Source of the DNA: Amphiura filiformis
Taxonomy: Eukaryota > Echinodermata > Ophiuroidea > Amphilepidida > Amphiuridae
Assembly (NCBI RefSeq): GCF_039555335.1
Contig: NC_092628.1
Coordinates: forward strand, 81,990,315-82,054,314
DNA length: 64,000 nt
Reading direction: 5' to 3'
A program made the position numbers and the translations under genes. Positions within the stretch are counted from its first letter, which is position 1. Every line of letters begins with the position of its first letter. Of the stretch, positions 54,171-64,000 are shown piece after piece. The notes below the pieces were generated by a model. That model did not search any database and was not told the DNA's origin. It saw only the letters and a list, made by a program, of their open reading frames with translations.

Positions 54171-54465
54171 TTCGGAAGGCCAAGAAGACCCAAGTCCCGC
54201 CGTGCCCATCATTCTGTAGTGAATGTTGATGATGTTCCCTTCGACCCTACATACCAGTACAAGGATAAAAGAGGGCAAATATCGTCAAGACAGTTCGTAA
54301 GAACACAGCAACATCCATTCCATTCCCATCATAATAAATACATAGTATCTGATCCTGAGTCTAATTCATTTTGTACTCCAAGGCAGTGGATATTTATATT
54401 ATGTACCGTCGCTTTCATCATTATACTTCTAGCAATCGCGGGAGTGGCACTAGTGTTTGGTACAG
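54171..54465 (+). CDS. Exon of a probable type II membrane protein
   Basis: Acceptor CTCTTTTTTCTTGCAG, donor GGTACAG|GTGACT, 295 nt (98 codons plus one base). It starts with basic FGRPRRPKSRRAHHS, continues through a polar, His/Gln-rich segment (DDVPFDPTYQYKDKRGQ, QQHPFHSHHNKY), then CTPRQWIFILCTVAFIIIL and LAIAGVALVFG, one helix of about 24 residues. Arg/Lys before the helix and none after favours N-inside, a type II topology. No catalytic motif in this part, and the family is not recognised. The ectodomain must be encoded downstream. The exon begins in phase 0, so upstream coding exons are likely. Confidence 0.65.
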
Positions 54466-54672
54466 GTGACTATACATTTTACTTGTCTCTTGAATTTTTT
54501 TCATTCCAGGCCATGCAAACCCGTCATCTAAATTATCTAATCTTTGCTAAGGTATCCTCTATCAAAATAGCTCAAAATGGATATAAACATTTTGCCGGGT
54601 GCATCATTATAATCCTGTGCTGCATAATATCCAATCCCGGATATCCAATTCCAGTAGCTGTGTCCAGATGTA

Positions 54673-54890
54673 ACCAGTGGCGGCACTATGGGTGAGGGGG
54701 GGGTGAGGTGGAGGACAAGGATGATATTTCCCTCCAAATATATTTCTTTCCCACCAGTTCCCCCCACTTTTGAGGCAAAATTCCCAAAATTCCCTAAATT
54801 TCCACTTTTTGCGGCAATTTTGCGCAAAATTGGTCGATTTTGCCCCCTTGCTTCCCCCGAAAAAAAATCCTGGTACCGCCAAAGTGACAA
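54673..54890. mobile_element. hAT-like MITE in the following intron
   Basis: CAGTGGCGGCACTATGGG at the left; CCTGGTACCGCCAAAGTG at the right is its imperfect inverse. Related in style to the insert at 3033. A clean 8-bp duplication is not visible. ORFs here on both strands are by-products. Confidence 0.5.
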
Positions 54891-55156
54891 AGTAATAGTA
54901 CACAACGATTTGGCCGTGAGAGATGATAATCATTTCGCTACTGTACGGTGTAGTCGATGAGGTTCCAACATCAATTATTTTTAATGAAGATTATCTGCTT
55001 TCATCACATGCTATTTCCACCCTGGTCTATCATTTGATAAGGGTGGATTTTAATTAAGCTAATAATACAATGTAGAAGATTATTATAAGATATAGAATGC
55101 TTGTCAATTGTTACTTTGTATTATACTTAATAGTGCCATTTCTTTTGATTTGTTAG

Positions 55157-55192
55157 TTGAGCTCAATAGCCAGTCGGAGGATAGTGGAAGAG
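55157..55192 (+). CDS. Small 36-nt exon following the transmembrane exon
   Basis: Acceptor TTCTTTTGATTTGTTAG, donor AAGAG|GTAAGA. The incoming single base plus TT gives V, then ELNSQSEDSGR with one base over, so the phase matches both sides (36 nt, symmetric). It encodes a polar, acidic linker just outside the membrane. It lies 30 bp upstream of the large foldback at 55222. A further partner exon was not found before the window ends. Confidence 0.5.
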
Positions 55193-55221
55193 GTAAGATT
55201 TGATTAGTTATTTTTTTGTTT

Positions 55222-57005
55222 AAACAGTCTAAACGCAGGACAACCGATCTTTTGTTCTGCTTAGTCGCGCTAAAAGTCGATCGATACATGTTAAAATCAA
55301 CACAATTCCGAGATACACCTTTTGCTATGAAATTTATTTTCTCGGTCAAATATAAAGCAAAATTTTTTTTTTTTCTTCAGTAATGTCAAATAAAAACATA
55401 GTGCTTGGATGAACATTTAAAAAAAAATCCTGGTGTTAAAATTAAGCATCAAATTGTGTCTTTTAGTGTGATATTTTTGATTTTTATAGGGCTTTAGTTC
55501 GCCCGTGAGCTTTTTACAGAATTCATTTTTTAGCGTCTCAAACTAATATAGTTTGCTAAAGAAAGATATTTCCCACCTCTGTAAAGCACATCGTGTGGGT
55601 CTATATATATTATAGTTTTGTCAGAATTTCCGTTTTTATTTTACCCTTTTCCCCTTCATGCTCCGAAAATGTCAAACTTAGTACTTTACCTCGAGAGCAA
55701 CCAGCAGAAATAATCGATATTTCAATTGTTGTCAACCCAGGTCCCTTTTCCATTGAAAACCAGGATTGCCTGACCAGCGATTTGGTAGCCCAAATCCCCA
55801 ATTCTGGTAAATGAGGTGGATTTTGGAAATTTGCTCCCGTGATAGCCTGCAATTTCATTTTATAGGGGCTATGGATTCCATGATTATGAAAACCATTTTG
55901 TCTGTTTGTTTGTTTGTTTGTTTATTTATTTACCTAGGATGAGGTCCATGGGAAAATCCACTGTCCAAACCCAGAAAAATTCGCGTGTTATTAGAGGGGA
56001 TTTTAATTTTCTGTCCCTCCTATCTCCAGGTGAATTTTGAATGACCCCCCCATCGCGGGTTGGCATTTTCATTACACCCTTCAGACTTGCGTTCGGGTTT
56101 GTGTAGGCCTATTTGTCATAATTTGATAATTTAGCGCGATAGGACCTACTTTCTAAATGTATAGCTATAGCCGTGCTATATAAATATTATAAGGTACCGG
56201 TATGTAATATTATGTAGGCCTATGGGGGTGGGGTGGGTACTCAACACATTTTAACCATGACTTACAATGCAAGGCTCATTGTTACCATAAATGATTTTTC
56301 CTTTAGGTCATTATAATAGGTTGTTATAAACTTCCGTGTTTAACCTTGTATTGTTTTGGCTGCTTCATTATGACTTTCGGTGGGTTTAAGCAATTTCAAA
56401 CAAACACAAACAAAAGGCACTATACCGAAACACTAGGTAATTTCTTTGCTATATTGAAGTTCTGGCAAAACTGTATCCAGGCCGGGCACCCAGAGATATC
56501 GATCCACAATGCTAGTATTTCACGCGTGGATTTGAAATTTGTTTCAGCTGGTAGTTAAAAATTATGGAATCAAAACGGAAATTCTGACAAAACTATGATA
56601 TATCGCTCACGGTGATGTGCGTTAGAAAGTTGGGAAAAATCCTTCTTTAGCGAACTATATTACTTTGAAAAGCTAAAGGTTGATCCAAAAAAAGGCTCGC
56701 GGGCAGAGTTGAAGCCTATCAAAATCGAAAATCTTACACTAAATGACTGAATTTCACGACTAAGTTTAACACTAAGATTTGAAAAAAAGTACAGTATCAA
56801 GCATTACAGTTTTTCCTGACATTTACTGAAAAAATGAAAATTATTGCTTTTCATTTGGCCGAGAAAAAAAAATTTTACACTGAAAAGGTGTAACTCAAAA
56901 TTTTGTTCATTTGAATACCAAATTCGATCGTTTGTATTGCCTTATTAAATGACTGAGTGAGCCTTGCAGAACAATAACAATCGGTTGTCCTGCGTTTAGA
57001 CTGTA
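55222..57005. mobile_element. Long-inverted-repeat foldback element, 1.8 kb
   Basis: Outer ends ACAGTCTAAACGCAGGACAA and its exact inverse. Arms of several hundred bp share CGATCGAT...AACACAATT, TTTCTCGGTCAAAT, CCTGGTGTTAAAATTA, TTCGCCCGTGAGCTTTTT, GAAAGATATTTCCCA and TTTTGTCAGAATTTCCGTTT with their inverses at 56560-57000. The short central part has TATCGATCCACAATGCTAGT. No transposase frame; short frames only. Confidence 0.8.
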
Positions 57006-57009
57006 AAAT

Positions 57010-57268
57010 GAAACAAAAAGTGCAAACTAATAAAGTGCAAAGACTTGTGTATGTGGCCTTTTGTGACAAACTTGTTTGAATATTGGTGAACATGTTCCAA
57101 ATAGGTCAAGTATGAAATACACGAATACAAATAATAAAGTTGGCGAGGCATAATTGGTTCCAATCATTTACTTGCGTTGACACACATTTGTTCACCTGTG
57201 AGATGTTGACCTTAGTTCAGCATGTTCAGTTTGCACGACACACTTAATGATCTTGGTGCGGGATATAT
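57010..57268. other. Spacer, no gene seen
   Basis: AT-rich sequence between two palindromic structures. Confidence 0.3.
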
Positions 57269-58268
57269 GATAGTATAGTACAGTATAGTATATTATATCA
57301 CTCATACATAAATTCTAGACAGTTCATTGGTTGATTACCATTTGCCATTTTTACCATCACCCACTCCGTGTGATAGTATTTCCCATCATGTGCTTTGCCG
57401 TAGTGCGCCTGCGCCAAGCCATGCGCTGACTCTTGGACTCGCCGATTTAGTTATGGGGTGGGTCCCAAAATGTGAAGTATATCACCGCAAAACATGGTGT
57501 TATGTTGATGAAAAAATGTATTTCCTACCTTAAATAGTATTTTAGTAATAGAATTTATGCATGAGTGATATAAAACAAATATTAACTGTCTTAAATTCGT
57601 GTAATGGTCGAAATATAATCACTCGGTGAAAGATGTATTGTTCCATTCCACTCGCCGTTCCGGCTCGTGGAATGGAACAATCCATCTTTCACCTCGTGAT
57701 TATATTTCGACCATCACACTCATAGACAGTTAATATTTGTATAATATAGTATAGTATAGTATAGTATAGTATAGTATAGTATAGTATAGTATAGTATAGT
57801 ATAGTATAGTATAGTATAGTATAGTATACAAATATTAACTGTCTATGAGTGTGATGGTCGAAATATAATCACGAGGTGAAAGATGGATTTTTCCATTCCA
57901 CGAGTGATTATATTTCGACCATTATACGAATTTAAGACAGTTAATATTTGATATCACTCATGCATAAATTCTATTACTAAAAATACTATTTAAGGTAGGA
58001 AATACATTTTTTCATCAACATAACACAATGTTTTGCCGTGATATACTTCACATTTTGGGGTCCACCCCATAACTAAATCGGCAGAGCACTATGATGGTAA
58101 AGACTATCACACGGAGAGGGTGATGGTAAAATAATAAATGGTAATCAACCAATGAACTGTCTAGAATTTATGTATGAGTGATATAATATAGTATAGTATA
58201 GTATAGTATAGTATAGTATAGTATAGTATAGTATAGTATAGTATTATAGTATAGTATAGTATAGTATA
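57269..58268. repeat. Large palindrome organised on (ATAGT)n tracts
   Basis: (ATAGT)n tracts lie at about 57269-57295 (degenerate), 57747-57828 and 58187-58268. The two 360-450 bp segments between them are inverse copies (ACATAAATTCTAGACAGTTC, GGTAGGAAATACATTTTTTC, ACAGTTAATATTTG in mirrored order). Inside the left segment a second hairpin is nested: GGTCGAAATATAATCAC, GGTGAAAGATG and TTCCATTCCAC around GCCGTTCCGGC. Non-coding; strong potential for cruciform or hairpin structure. Confidence 0.85.
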
Positions 58269-58611
58269 ATCTTTATTTAAACACGGACACTCCTTCAACG
58301 ATAAAACAAGTTATTCATCCATGAGGCCGTGCTCATGTTACAAAATAACACAGTAAACATAATATTTACACAAATTTTTTTAAACGCCCAAAAAGTCAAA
58401 ACATTACACAATTATAATTGAGCAATAGAAAGATGCATAAATAGCATAAATAGTAAGAATACAAAATAGCAGCATATGTTGGAAAGCAGGTTGTTAAACA
58501 GAACTTTTGAATTGGGATTTAAAAGGGTTAACATTACGAGCTGCTTCAGCGAGTTCCACTGCCCGGTATAAACTAAGGCTCCTTTTTAATGTTAGTGTTT
58601 GGTTTGGGAAT
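58269..58611. other. No gene seen
   Basis: AT-rich flank between the pentanucleotide tract and the next foldback. Confidence 0.3.
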
Positions 58612-61600
58612 ATTCAGTCACCTACCTGGACAACCGATTCTTTAGAAATGCTTAGTCGCGCTAAAAGTCGATCGATACATGTTAAAATCAGCACAATTCA
58701 GAGATACACCTTTTTGCTATGAAATTAATTTTCTCGGTCAAATATAAAGCAATATTTTTTTTTTCTTCAGTAATGTCAGTTAAAAACTTGGTGCTTGGAT
58801 ATACATTTGTTTTAAAATCCTGGTGTTAAAATTAAGCATCAAATTGTATCTTTTAGTGTGATATTTTTGATTTTTATAGGCCTTGAGTTCGCCTGCGAGC
58901 TTTTTACGGAATTGATTTTTAGCGTCTCAAACTAATATAGTTTGCTAAAGAAAGATATTTCCCACCTCTGTAAAGCACATCGTGTGGGTCTATATATTAT
59001 AGTTTTGTCAGAATTTCCGTTTTTATTTTACCCTTTTTCCCTTCATGCTCTGAAAATGTCAAACTCGGTGCTTTTATCTCGTGCGCAACCAGCAGAAATA
59101 GTCGATATTTTCATTGTTGTCATCCAGGGCAATTTTCCATTGAAAAGCAAAGATCATGAAGATTGCCCGACTAGCGATTTGGTAGCCCAAATCCCCAATT
59201 GGTAAATGAGGTGAATTTTAAAAATTTGCTCCCGTGATAGCCTGCAATTTCAATTTATATGGATTCCATGATTATGAAAACCATTTTGTCTGTCTGTGTG
59301 TTTGTTTACCTAGGTTAGTCCGTATTAAGAGACGCACGCTTGAGGTTCATGAAAATCCACGGTCCAAACCTAGAAAAATTAGCGTGTTATTATAGGGGAT
59401 TTTAATCTTCTGTCCCTCCTATCTCCATGTGAATTTTGTATGACCTACCCCCCCCATCTCGGGTTGCCATTTTCATTACACCCTTCAGACTTGTGTTCGG
59501 GTTTCTGTAGATATTCATCAGTGTTCGGGTTTGTTTTTAATTTGACATGTAGGCCTATATATAGGCCTAACCATATTTGTCATAATTAAGCGCTATACCT
59601 AAATGTATAGCTATGCTATATATTATTATGTAATATCATGTACATGTAGGCCTATAGGGTGGGGTGGGTGCAGAGGTGTGTGAGGTGGGTAGTGGGGTGT
59701 ATGTAGGGAAACTTTGGTGTGGTAATCAACACACTTTAACCATGACTTTCAATGCAAGGCTTATTGTTGCCACAAATGTTTTTTTTTTTTTAAGGTTATT
59801 TAATAAGTTTTTATAAACTTCCATGTTTAACCTGGTATTATTTTGGCTGCTTCATTAGGGCCTATGACTTTCGGTGGGTTTCCAAAAGCAGTTTCAAACA
59901 AACACAAACAAAAGGCACCATACCCAGTCACCTTCATGACAATTGAAACACTACGTCAAGTAATAACATCCAAGTTATTATGTTTTTAGGCAAGCAATTT
60001 TAAATAATTGCTTGAACAGGTTGTTGTTTAAAAACAAAAACCTGTTTAAGTTAACAATGAAAATGAATGGTTCTTATAAGGCACAATCTCTGATGAGGAA
60101 CTCAAAGCGCGTAAAGCACGAAATTTACAAACAAACATAAAAACAACCAATTTATAAAGATGTTTAAAAACAAAAACCTGTTTAAGTTAACAATGATAAT
60201 GAACGGTTCTTATAAGCCACAATCTCTGATGGTTCTAATAAGGGCAATCTATTTCTGGCGTTTAAATAACGAAAGTCTGGGGCGTTACGCCGGGGCGTTA
60301 CGAAGGTTATTTCTTTGGAAGTGTGTTCCAAACAGTTTCCTTGATCATAAAACATACAGCGTAATATAATGTTTTGTAAAAGAAAGTTTTGTTTAAAATA
60401 TTGCCCAATTGCATGTAAGCCTTCGGGCAAAGTTGTTTTGAGGAGAAGCAAATTTCAACACATTGGTCCGAATCACTCACGTGATGATGATATATCCTCA
60501 TCGTGCTATAAACATGATCAGTATAGGAGCGCTATTAGGCCTGGGAATTTCGTTGCTATATTGAAGTTCTGGCAACACTGTATCATGCCGGTATTCCCAA
60601 AGAGCTTTTAATAGAAATAGAGTCGCAATAGATTATATAATCTTTTGTTCGTTTGATGCCGATTAGAAGTTGCGACAGGCTATTCATAAAAGTGGTACCA
60701 TTGTTTCGAAGAAAGGGGTTCCTCCATTAAATTAGTCACTGATCCGGCATCATATTAACGCTCTACACAACAAGCGAGTATCAATAAGTGACCACACTAC
60801 AGTCATGTGTAAGGGCAGTCATGTGTAAAGTGGTACCATTGTACTTACGTATCCCAAATGTGTGCTTGTGTGGGTCTGAATTCTATAAGGAGGCTTTAGC
60901 TGTCGATGCAATCATCTTTACCACCCACCTGACGTTAGGCGTTTCATTTAAATAAATTGAATGCTCTTCTGATCGATTACATATTAGAATGTATGAAGGC
61001 TGCCATGTCCAGTCCATATATCTATACACTATAATGGTAATCGCTATACGTATACATTTAAGTATAAGTATAGGCCTATAAAGGTTGTTTTTAATAAATT
61101 TCCATTTAATTTTATTTTAAGAAAGAGATTGGTATAGACATAGTGGCGTACCCAAAGAGGGGAGGGGGTTGGGGAGGGGCAGATTCACCTCTGTAAGAAG
61201 TCTTGGGAGGGGAGGAGGGAGGAAGAGGGGAGGAGGGGATATGGAGAATGAGAGAGGGCTGGAGGAAGGGAGAAATAAAAAGATATAATAAAGACAAGTA
61301 GATAAATAGAAATATAAGGACAAGGATGGGAATGAGAGAGGGAGGGTGAGAGGGGACAATGCGAGCGAGGGAGTGATAAAGTGTAGGCCTAGGAAAGAAT
61401 AAGTACAGAGAAGGAAAAGAAAGGAATGACGAATACATTTAATAATAATTATTAGGCCTATATAATAACTAAACACATAACATCACTGGGCAGCCATTCG
61501 ATGATGTCAATGCCTTTATTCGTTACGTAATTAAAACGCCCAGTCAGATGTATTTCACACCTACCAAACACAACTCACCCAATTTCGCAAACTGGACATT

Positions 61601-62230
61601 GAATGTACACTCTCATGAATATTGATTGGCAACATTTTCCAATATGTCAGCGCTCTAATCGGAAACAATAGAACAATAGACCCTGCAGAGCGTTGGGTAT
61701 TCCTATTAGACCAAGGGATATCGATCCACAATGCTAGTATTATTAGCCTTATATTTCACGCGTTGATTTTGAAAAAATTTCAGCCGGTGAAAAAATGGTG
61801 AAATCAAAACGTAAATTCTGACAAAACTATGATATATCGCTCACGGTGATGTGCGTTAGAAAGTTGGGAAAAATCCTTTATTAGCGAACTATATTACTTT
61901 GAAAAGCTAAAAGGTTGATCCAAGAAAAGGCTCGCGGGCAGAGTTTAAGCCTATCAAAATCGAAAATCTTACACGAAATGACTGAATTTCACGCCTAAGT
62001 TTAACACTAGGATTTGAAAAAAAGTATCAAGCACTACAATTTGACCTGACATTTACTGAAAAAATGAAAATGATTGCATTTCATTTGGCCGAGAAAATTA
62101 ATTTTACATTGAAAATCAAAACGTAACTCAAAATTTAGCTCGTTTCAACACCAAATTCGATCGTTTGTATTGCCACATTAAATGACTGAGTGAGCCTTGC
62201 TAAACAAAAGAATCGGTTGTCCAGGTTGCT
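58612..62230. mobile_element. Long-inverted-repeat foldback element, 3.6 kb copy
   Basis: Left CCTGGACAACCGATTC (58620) and right GAATCGGTTGTCCAGG (62205) are inverted. The arms repeat those of 55222-57005 (about 1.3 kb shared at the left, 0.43 kb at the right). The interior (59930-61790) is unique apart from a short duplication of AACAAAAACCTGTTTAAGTTAACAATGA-like sequence (near 60030 and 60168) and a purine-rich tract. No transposase recognised, so mobilisation would need a partner in trans. Confidence 0.75.
61140..61400. repeat. Purine-rich low-complexity tract
   Basis: GGGGAGGGGGTTGGGGAGGGG and many GGGAGG/GAGAGAGGG words on the plus strand, preceded by AGTGGCGTACCC, which resembles the hAT-like ends seen elsewhere. 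The long minus frames are low complexity, not genes. Confidence 0.7.
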
Positions 62231-62387
62231 AACTGTATTCAACATAACGTGAACCACTTAAGCTATAGTACTTATTATGTGTAGGGCAGTTGTAGAACTA
62301 GCCCCGTTCACAAGCGGCGACGCCTCTTGAATAGCGAGCGAAGCGAGCACCGAGCGTAGGAATATCTTGGATCATCATATGTGATGG

Positions 62388-62634
62388 TGATGCGATCAAG
62401 CAAAATCAGTCGGAACTCGGAAATATAAAATTTTCAGTTTCTTATAGAATAATAAAAAGCATTTACAAAGCTGCCTTTTGCAGAATACCCCATTAAAATT
62501 AAACAACCAGTTCCAAAGATATGAGCAATTAAAGTGTTTCCAAAACAATAGGAAACAAAAATATTTTCTTTGTTTGGCTATATCTCAAAATCAATATTTC
62601 CGAGTTGCGACTGATTTTACTTGATCGCATCACA
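62388..62634. mobile_element. Foldback MITE, GATGCGATCAAG ends
   Basis: GATGCGATCAAGCAAAATCA plus GTCGGAACTCGGAAATAT at the left is mirrored by ATATTTCCGAGTTGCGAC plus TGATTTTACTTGATCGCATC at the right, 38 bp with two mismatches. Confidence 0.75.
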
Positions 62635-62668
62635 TAATTATGTTAATGTTAATGAGATGTTAGGGAGC

Positions 62669-63014
62669 TTAAAGGAGTATTTCGTGATCCTAGCATCCTC
62701 TATTTATGTCATTTTTCATTAGATATCCACGAAAAAAACCTATTCCCAAAATTTCAGTTGATTCCAATTTTGCTTTCGCAAGTTATGCATGTTTATGTGT
62801 ATTACACTGCTCCATAGACAATGCGTTGTAATTTCGTTCTGGTGCACCAGAACGAAATTCAAATTTCACGATATCTTTGCTAAACGAATTAATCTGCAAG
62901 AAATAGTTTGTACATAAACATTATGTAGCCAGAGGTTTCCAGTGATATAAAAATCTCAACTTTTTTTGAGAAAAGTGGGGGGATGAGGCTGTGGATCACG
63001 AAATGCCCTTTTAA
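62669..63014. mobile_element. TTTCGTGATCC-family foldback, full copy
   Basis: TTAAAGGAGTATTTCGTGAT to ATCACGAAATGCCCTTTTAA. The two arms meet at a perfect centre CGTTCTGGTGCACCAGAACG (about 62838). TTAA at both ends. Confidence 0.8.
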
Positions 63015-63317
63015 AGGGGTCCCCTATATCCATATACGATGGATTTTTGTGAATTTCCTTGAACAGTCGACTTCGGTTGTATATATAAATGCGCTTTTAT
63101 AAATGCGCACGTGACCAGATGGCCAGCGCCATATTTGCATTACATCACTGTCAATCACTGAAATGGCGACCATTGAAGGAGTGGCTACAGTTGTGACCTT
63201 GTTTCGTGGGTAGCACTGGCAGGGAACATTGGCTGGAGGTTCGATGCTAAAAATTTGCAAGGATAAATCATGGATATCGAAGGATCATGATTATTGCACA
63301 GCACCCCCATGTACAAA
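63015..63317. other. No gene seen
   Basis: No exon or repeat end recognised. Confidence 0.3.
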
Positions 63318-63343
63318 CATAACTAATGTTTATTTATTTATTT

Positions 63344-63422
<79 letters not shown>

Positions 63423-63424
63423 TT
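63318..63424. repeat. (TTTA)n microsatellite
   Basis: About 25 units of TTTA. The long Phe/Ile/Tyr/Leu frames across it are artefacts of the repeat. Confidence 0.95.
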
Positions 63425-63436
63425 CGACGAAAAACG

Positions 63437-63668
63437 AAAACCCTGTTCTATTTTGAACAAATTGGGAAACAAATTTTTCCTGTACAAATGAATGCCGACC
63501 CCAAATTTCGGAAATTTCAGGACAATTTTTTTTTGTATTTTCTCAAATTGAAATTTATTTACAGATTTTTGTAATTTTTTGGGTTATTTAAAAAATTTTA
63601 AAAAAATACCAACCGACCGACCGACCCTACTTGAAAGGTCCGTTCGCCCGTAGAACAGGGTTTCTCTC
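63437..63668. mobile_element. Possible MITE with GAAAACCCTGTTCTA ends
   Basis: GAAAACCCTGTTCTA at the left and TAGAACAGGGTTTCTC at the right are inverted. A CCGACCGACCGACC tract lies near the right end, and AGTAGGTCGGTTGG near 52012 may be a scrap of the same family. Confidence 0.5.
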
Positions 63669-64000
63669 TTTCTCGCCTTACTTATAATTTTATAAATATT
63701 ATTTGTCCCCCCTTCCCCAAAACCACCCCTCCCCCTTTTACACTCATAAATTAATTGTTTTTTTGCTAACTCTCCCCTTCCGTGTAAAGTAAAACTTTAT
63801 AAGCCGGTTGAATCAAACTGAACAAAATTGACGTATACAATTACAATATAATACCACGACAATAATGTGTATGACGAGATCTAACTTACTAGCTGAATAA
63901 ACCTCAAACCATGCATCACATACGTGATTGTACGTCAAATTGTCATATAACGTATGAGCGTGATGTATAGTATACGAGTCTTCCTCAACATCTTCCAGCC
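63669..64000. other. No gene seen
   Basis: C-rich then AT-rich sequence to the window end; no exon recognised. Confidence 0.3.

Noticed and set aside
54537..54960. Frames of 90-122 codons near the type II gene
   Set aside because: Overlap the MITE at 54673-54890 on both strands; the real exon ends at the donor at 54465.
61112..61476. Pro/Ser/Leu-rich minus frames
   Set aside because: Translation of the purine-rich low-complexity tract.
63229..63574. Phe/Ile/Tyr-rich plus frames
   Set aside because: Translation of the (TTTA)n microsatellite.

Overview
The window reads as nuclear DNA of a marine deuterostome invertebrate, most likely an echinoderm or a close relative. The basis is short exons in large AT-rich introns, dense foldback/MITE repeats, recurring GTAGGCCTA words, a CR1/L2-like LINE scrap and Penelope-like retroelements with a GIY-YIG endonuclease. 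No operon, bacterial or organellar feature was seen. The species cannot be named from sequence alone.

Host genes are sparse. (1) A minus-strand gene spans about 38.2 to 12.0 kb. I assembled it by hand: a signal-peptide exon (38097-38218), two cysteine-rich exons (35493-35600, 33831-34044), a Pro/Gly/Ser stalk exon (32710-32948), a transmembrane exon (31673-31835) and a long terminal exon (11984-12852) rich in YxxL/I motifs. Three consecutive junctions (35.5 to 31.7 kb) agree in reading phase. The first and last junctions do not, so at least one exon is missing at each. It looks like a single-pass type I receptor with a tyrosine-signalling tail; I cannot assign a family. (2) A plus-strand gene is represented by two phase-matched exons (54171-54465, 55157-55192). 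They encode a basic N-terminal segment and one transmembrane helix, probably the start of a type II membrane protein continuing beyond the window. (3) A 49-codon coding-like segment is duplicated at 4.4 and 5.4 kb around a transposon-like insert; its function is unknown.

The rest is repeats. 0-7.1 kb: a broken foldback element, a segmental duplication, MITEs. 7.2-9.1 kb: a decayed LINE and an LTR-like stretch. 13-19.6 kb: MITEs, a second LTR-like stretch and tandem duplications. 20.3-26.1 kb: the most striking structure, a near-identical 2.62-kb inverted repeat with a 301-bp spacer. It consists of two head-to-head 5'-truncated Penelope-like elements, each with a minimal hammerhead-like motif; the right arm carries a later 250-bp MITE. 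26.5-34.7 kb: MITEs among the receptor introns. 37.3-40 kb: a triplication around the receptor's first exon, with a Penelope scrap in the middle copy. 42.1-43.4 kb: a higher-order minisatellite. 44.7-53.3 kb: hAT-like MITEs with 8-bp target duplications. 52.7-62.2 kb: a long-inverted-repeat foldback family surrounding the plus-strand gene. 57.3-58.3 kb: a large palindrome organised on (ATAGT)n tracts.

Several repeats sit inside related repeats whose undisturbed copies are also present, so insertion sites and target duplications can be read directly.
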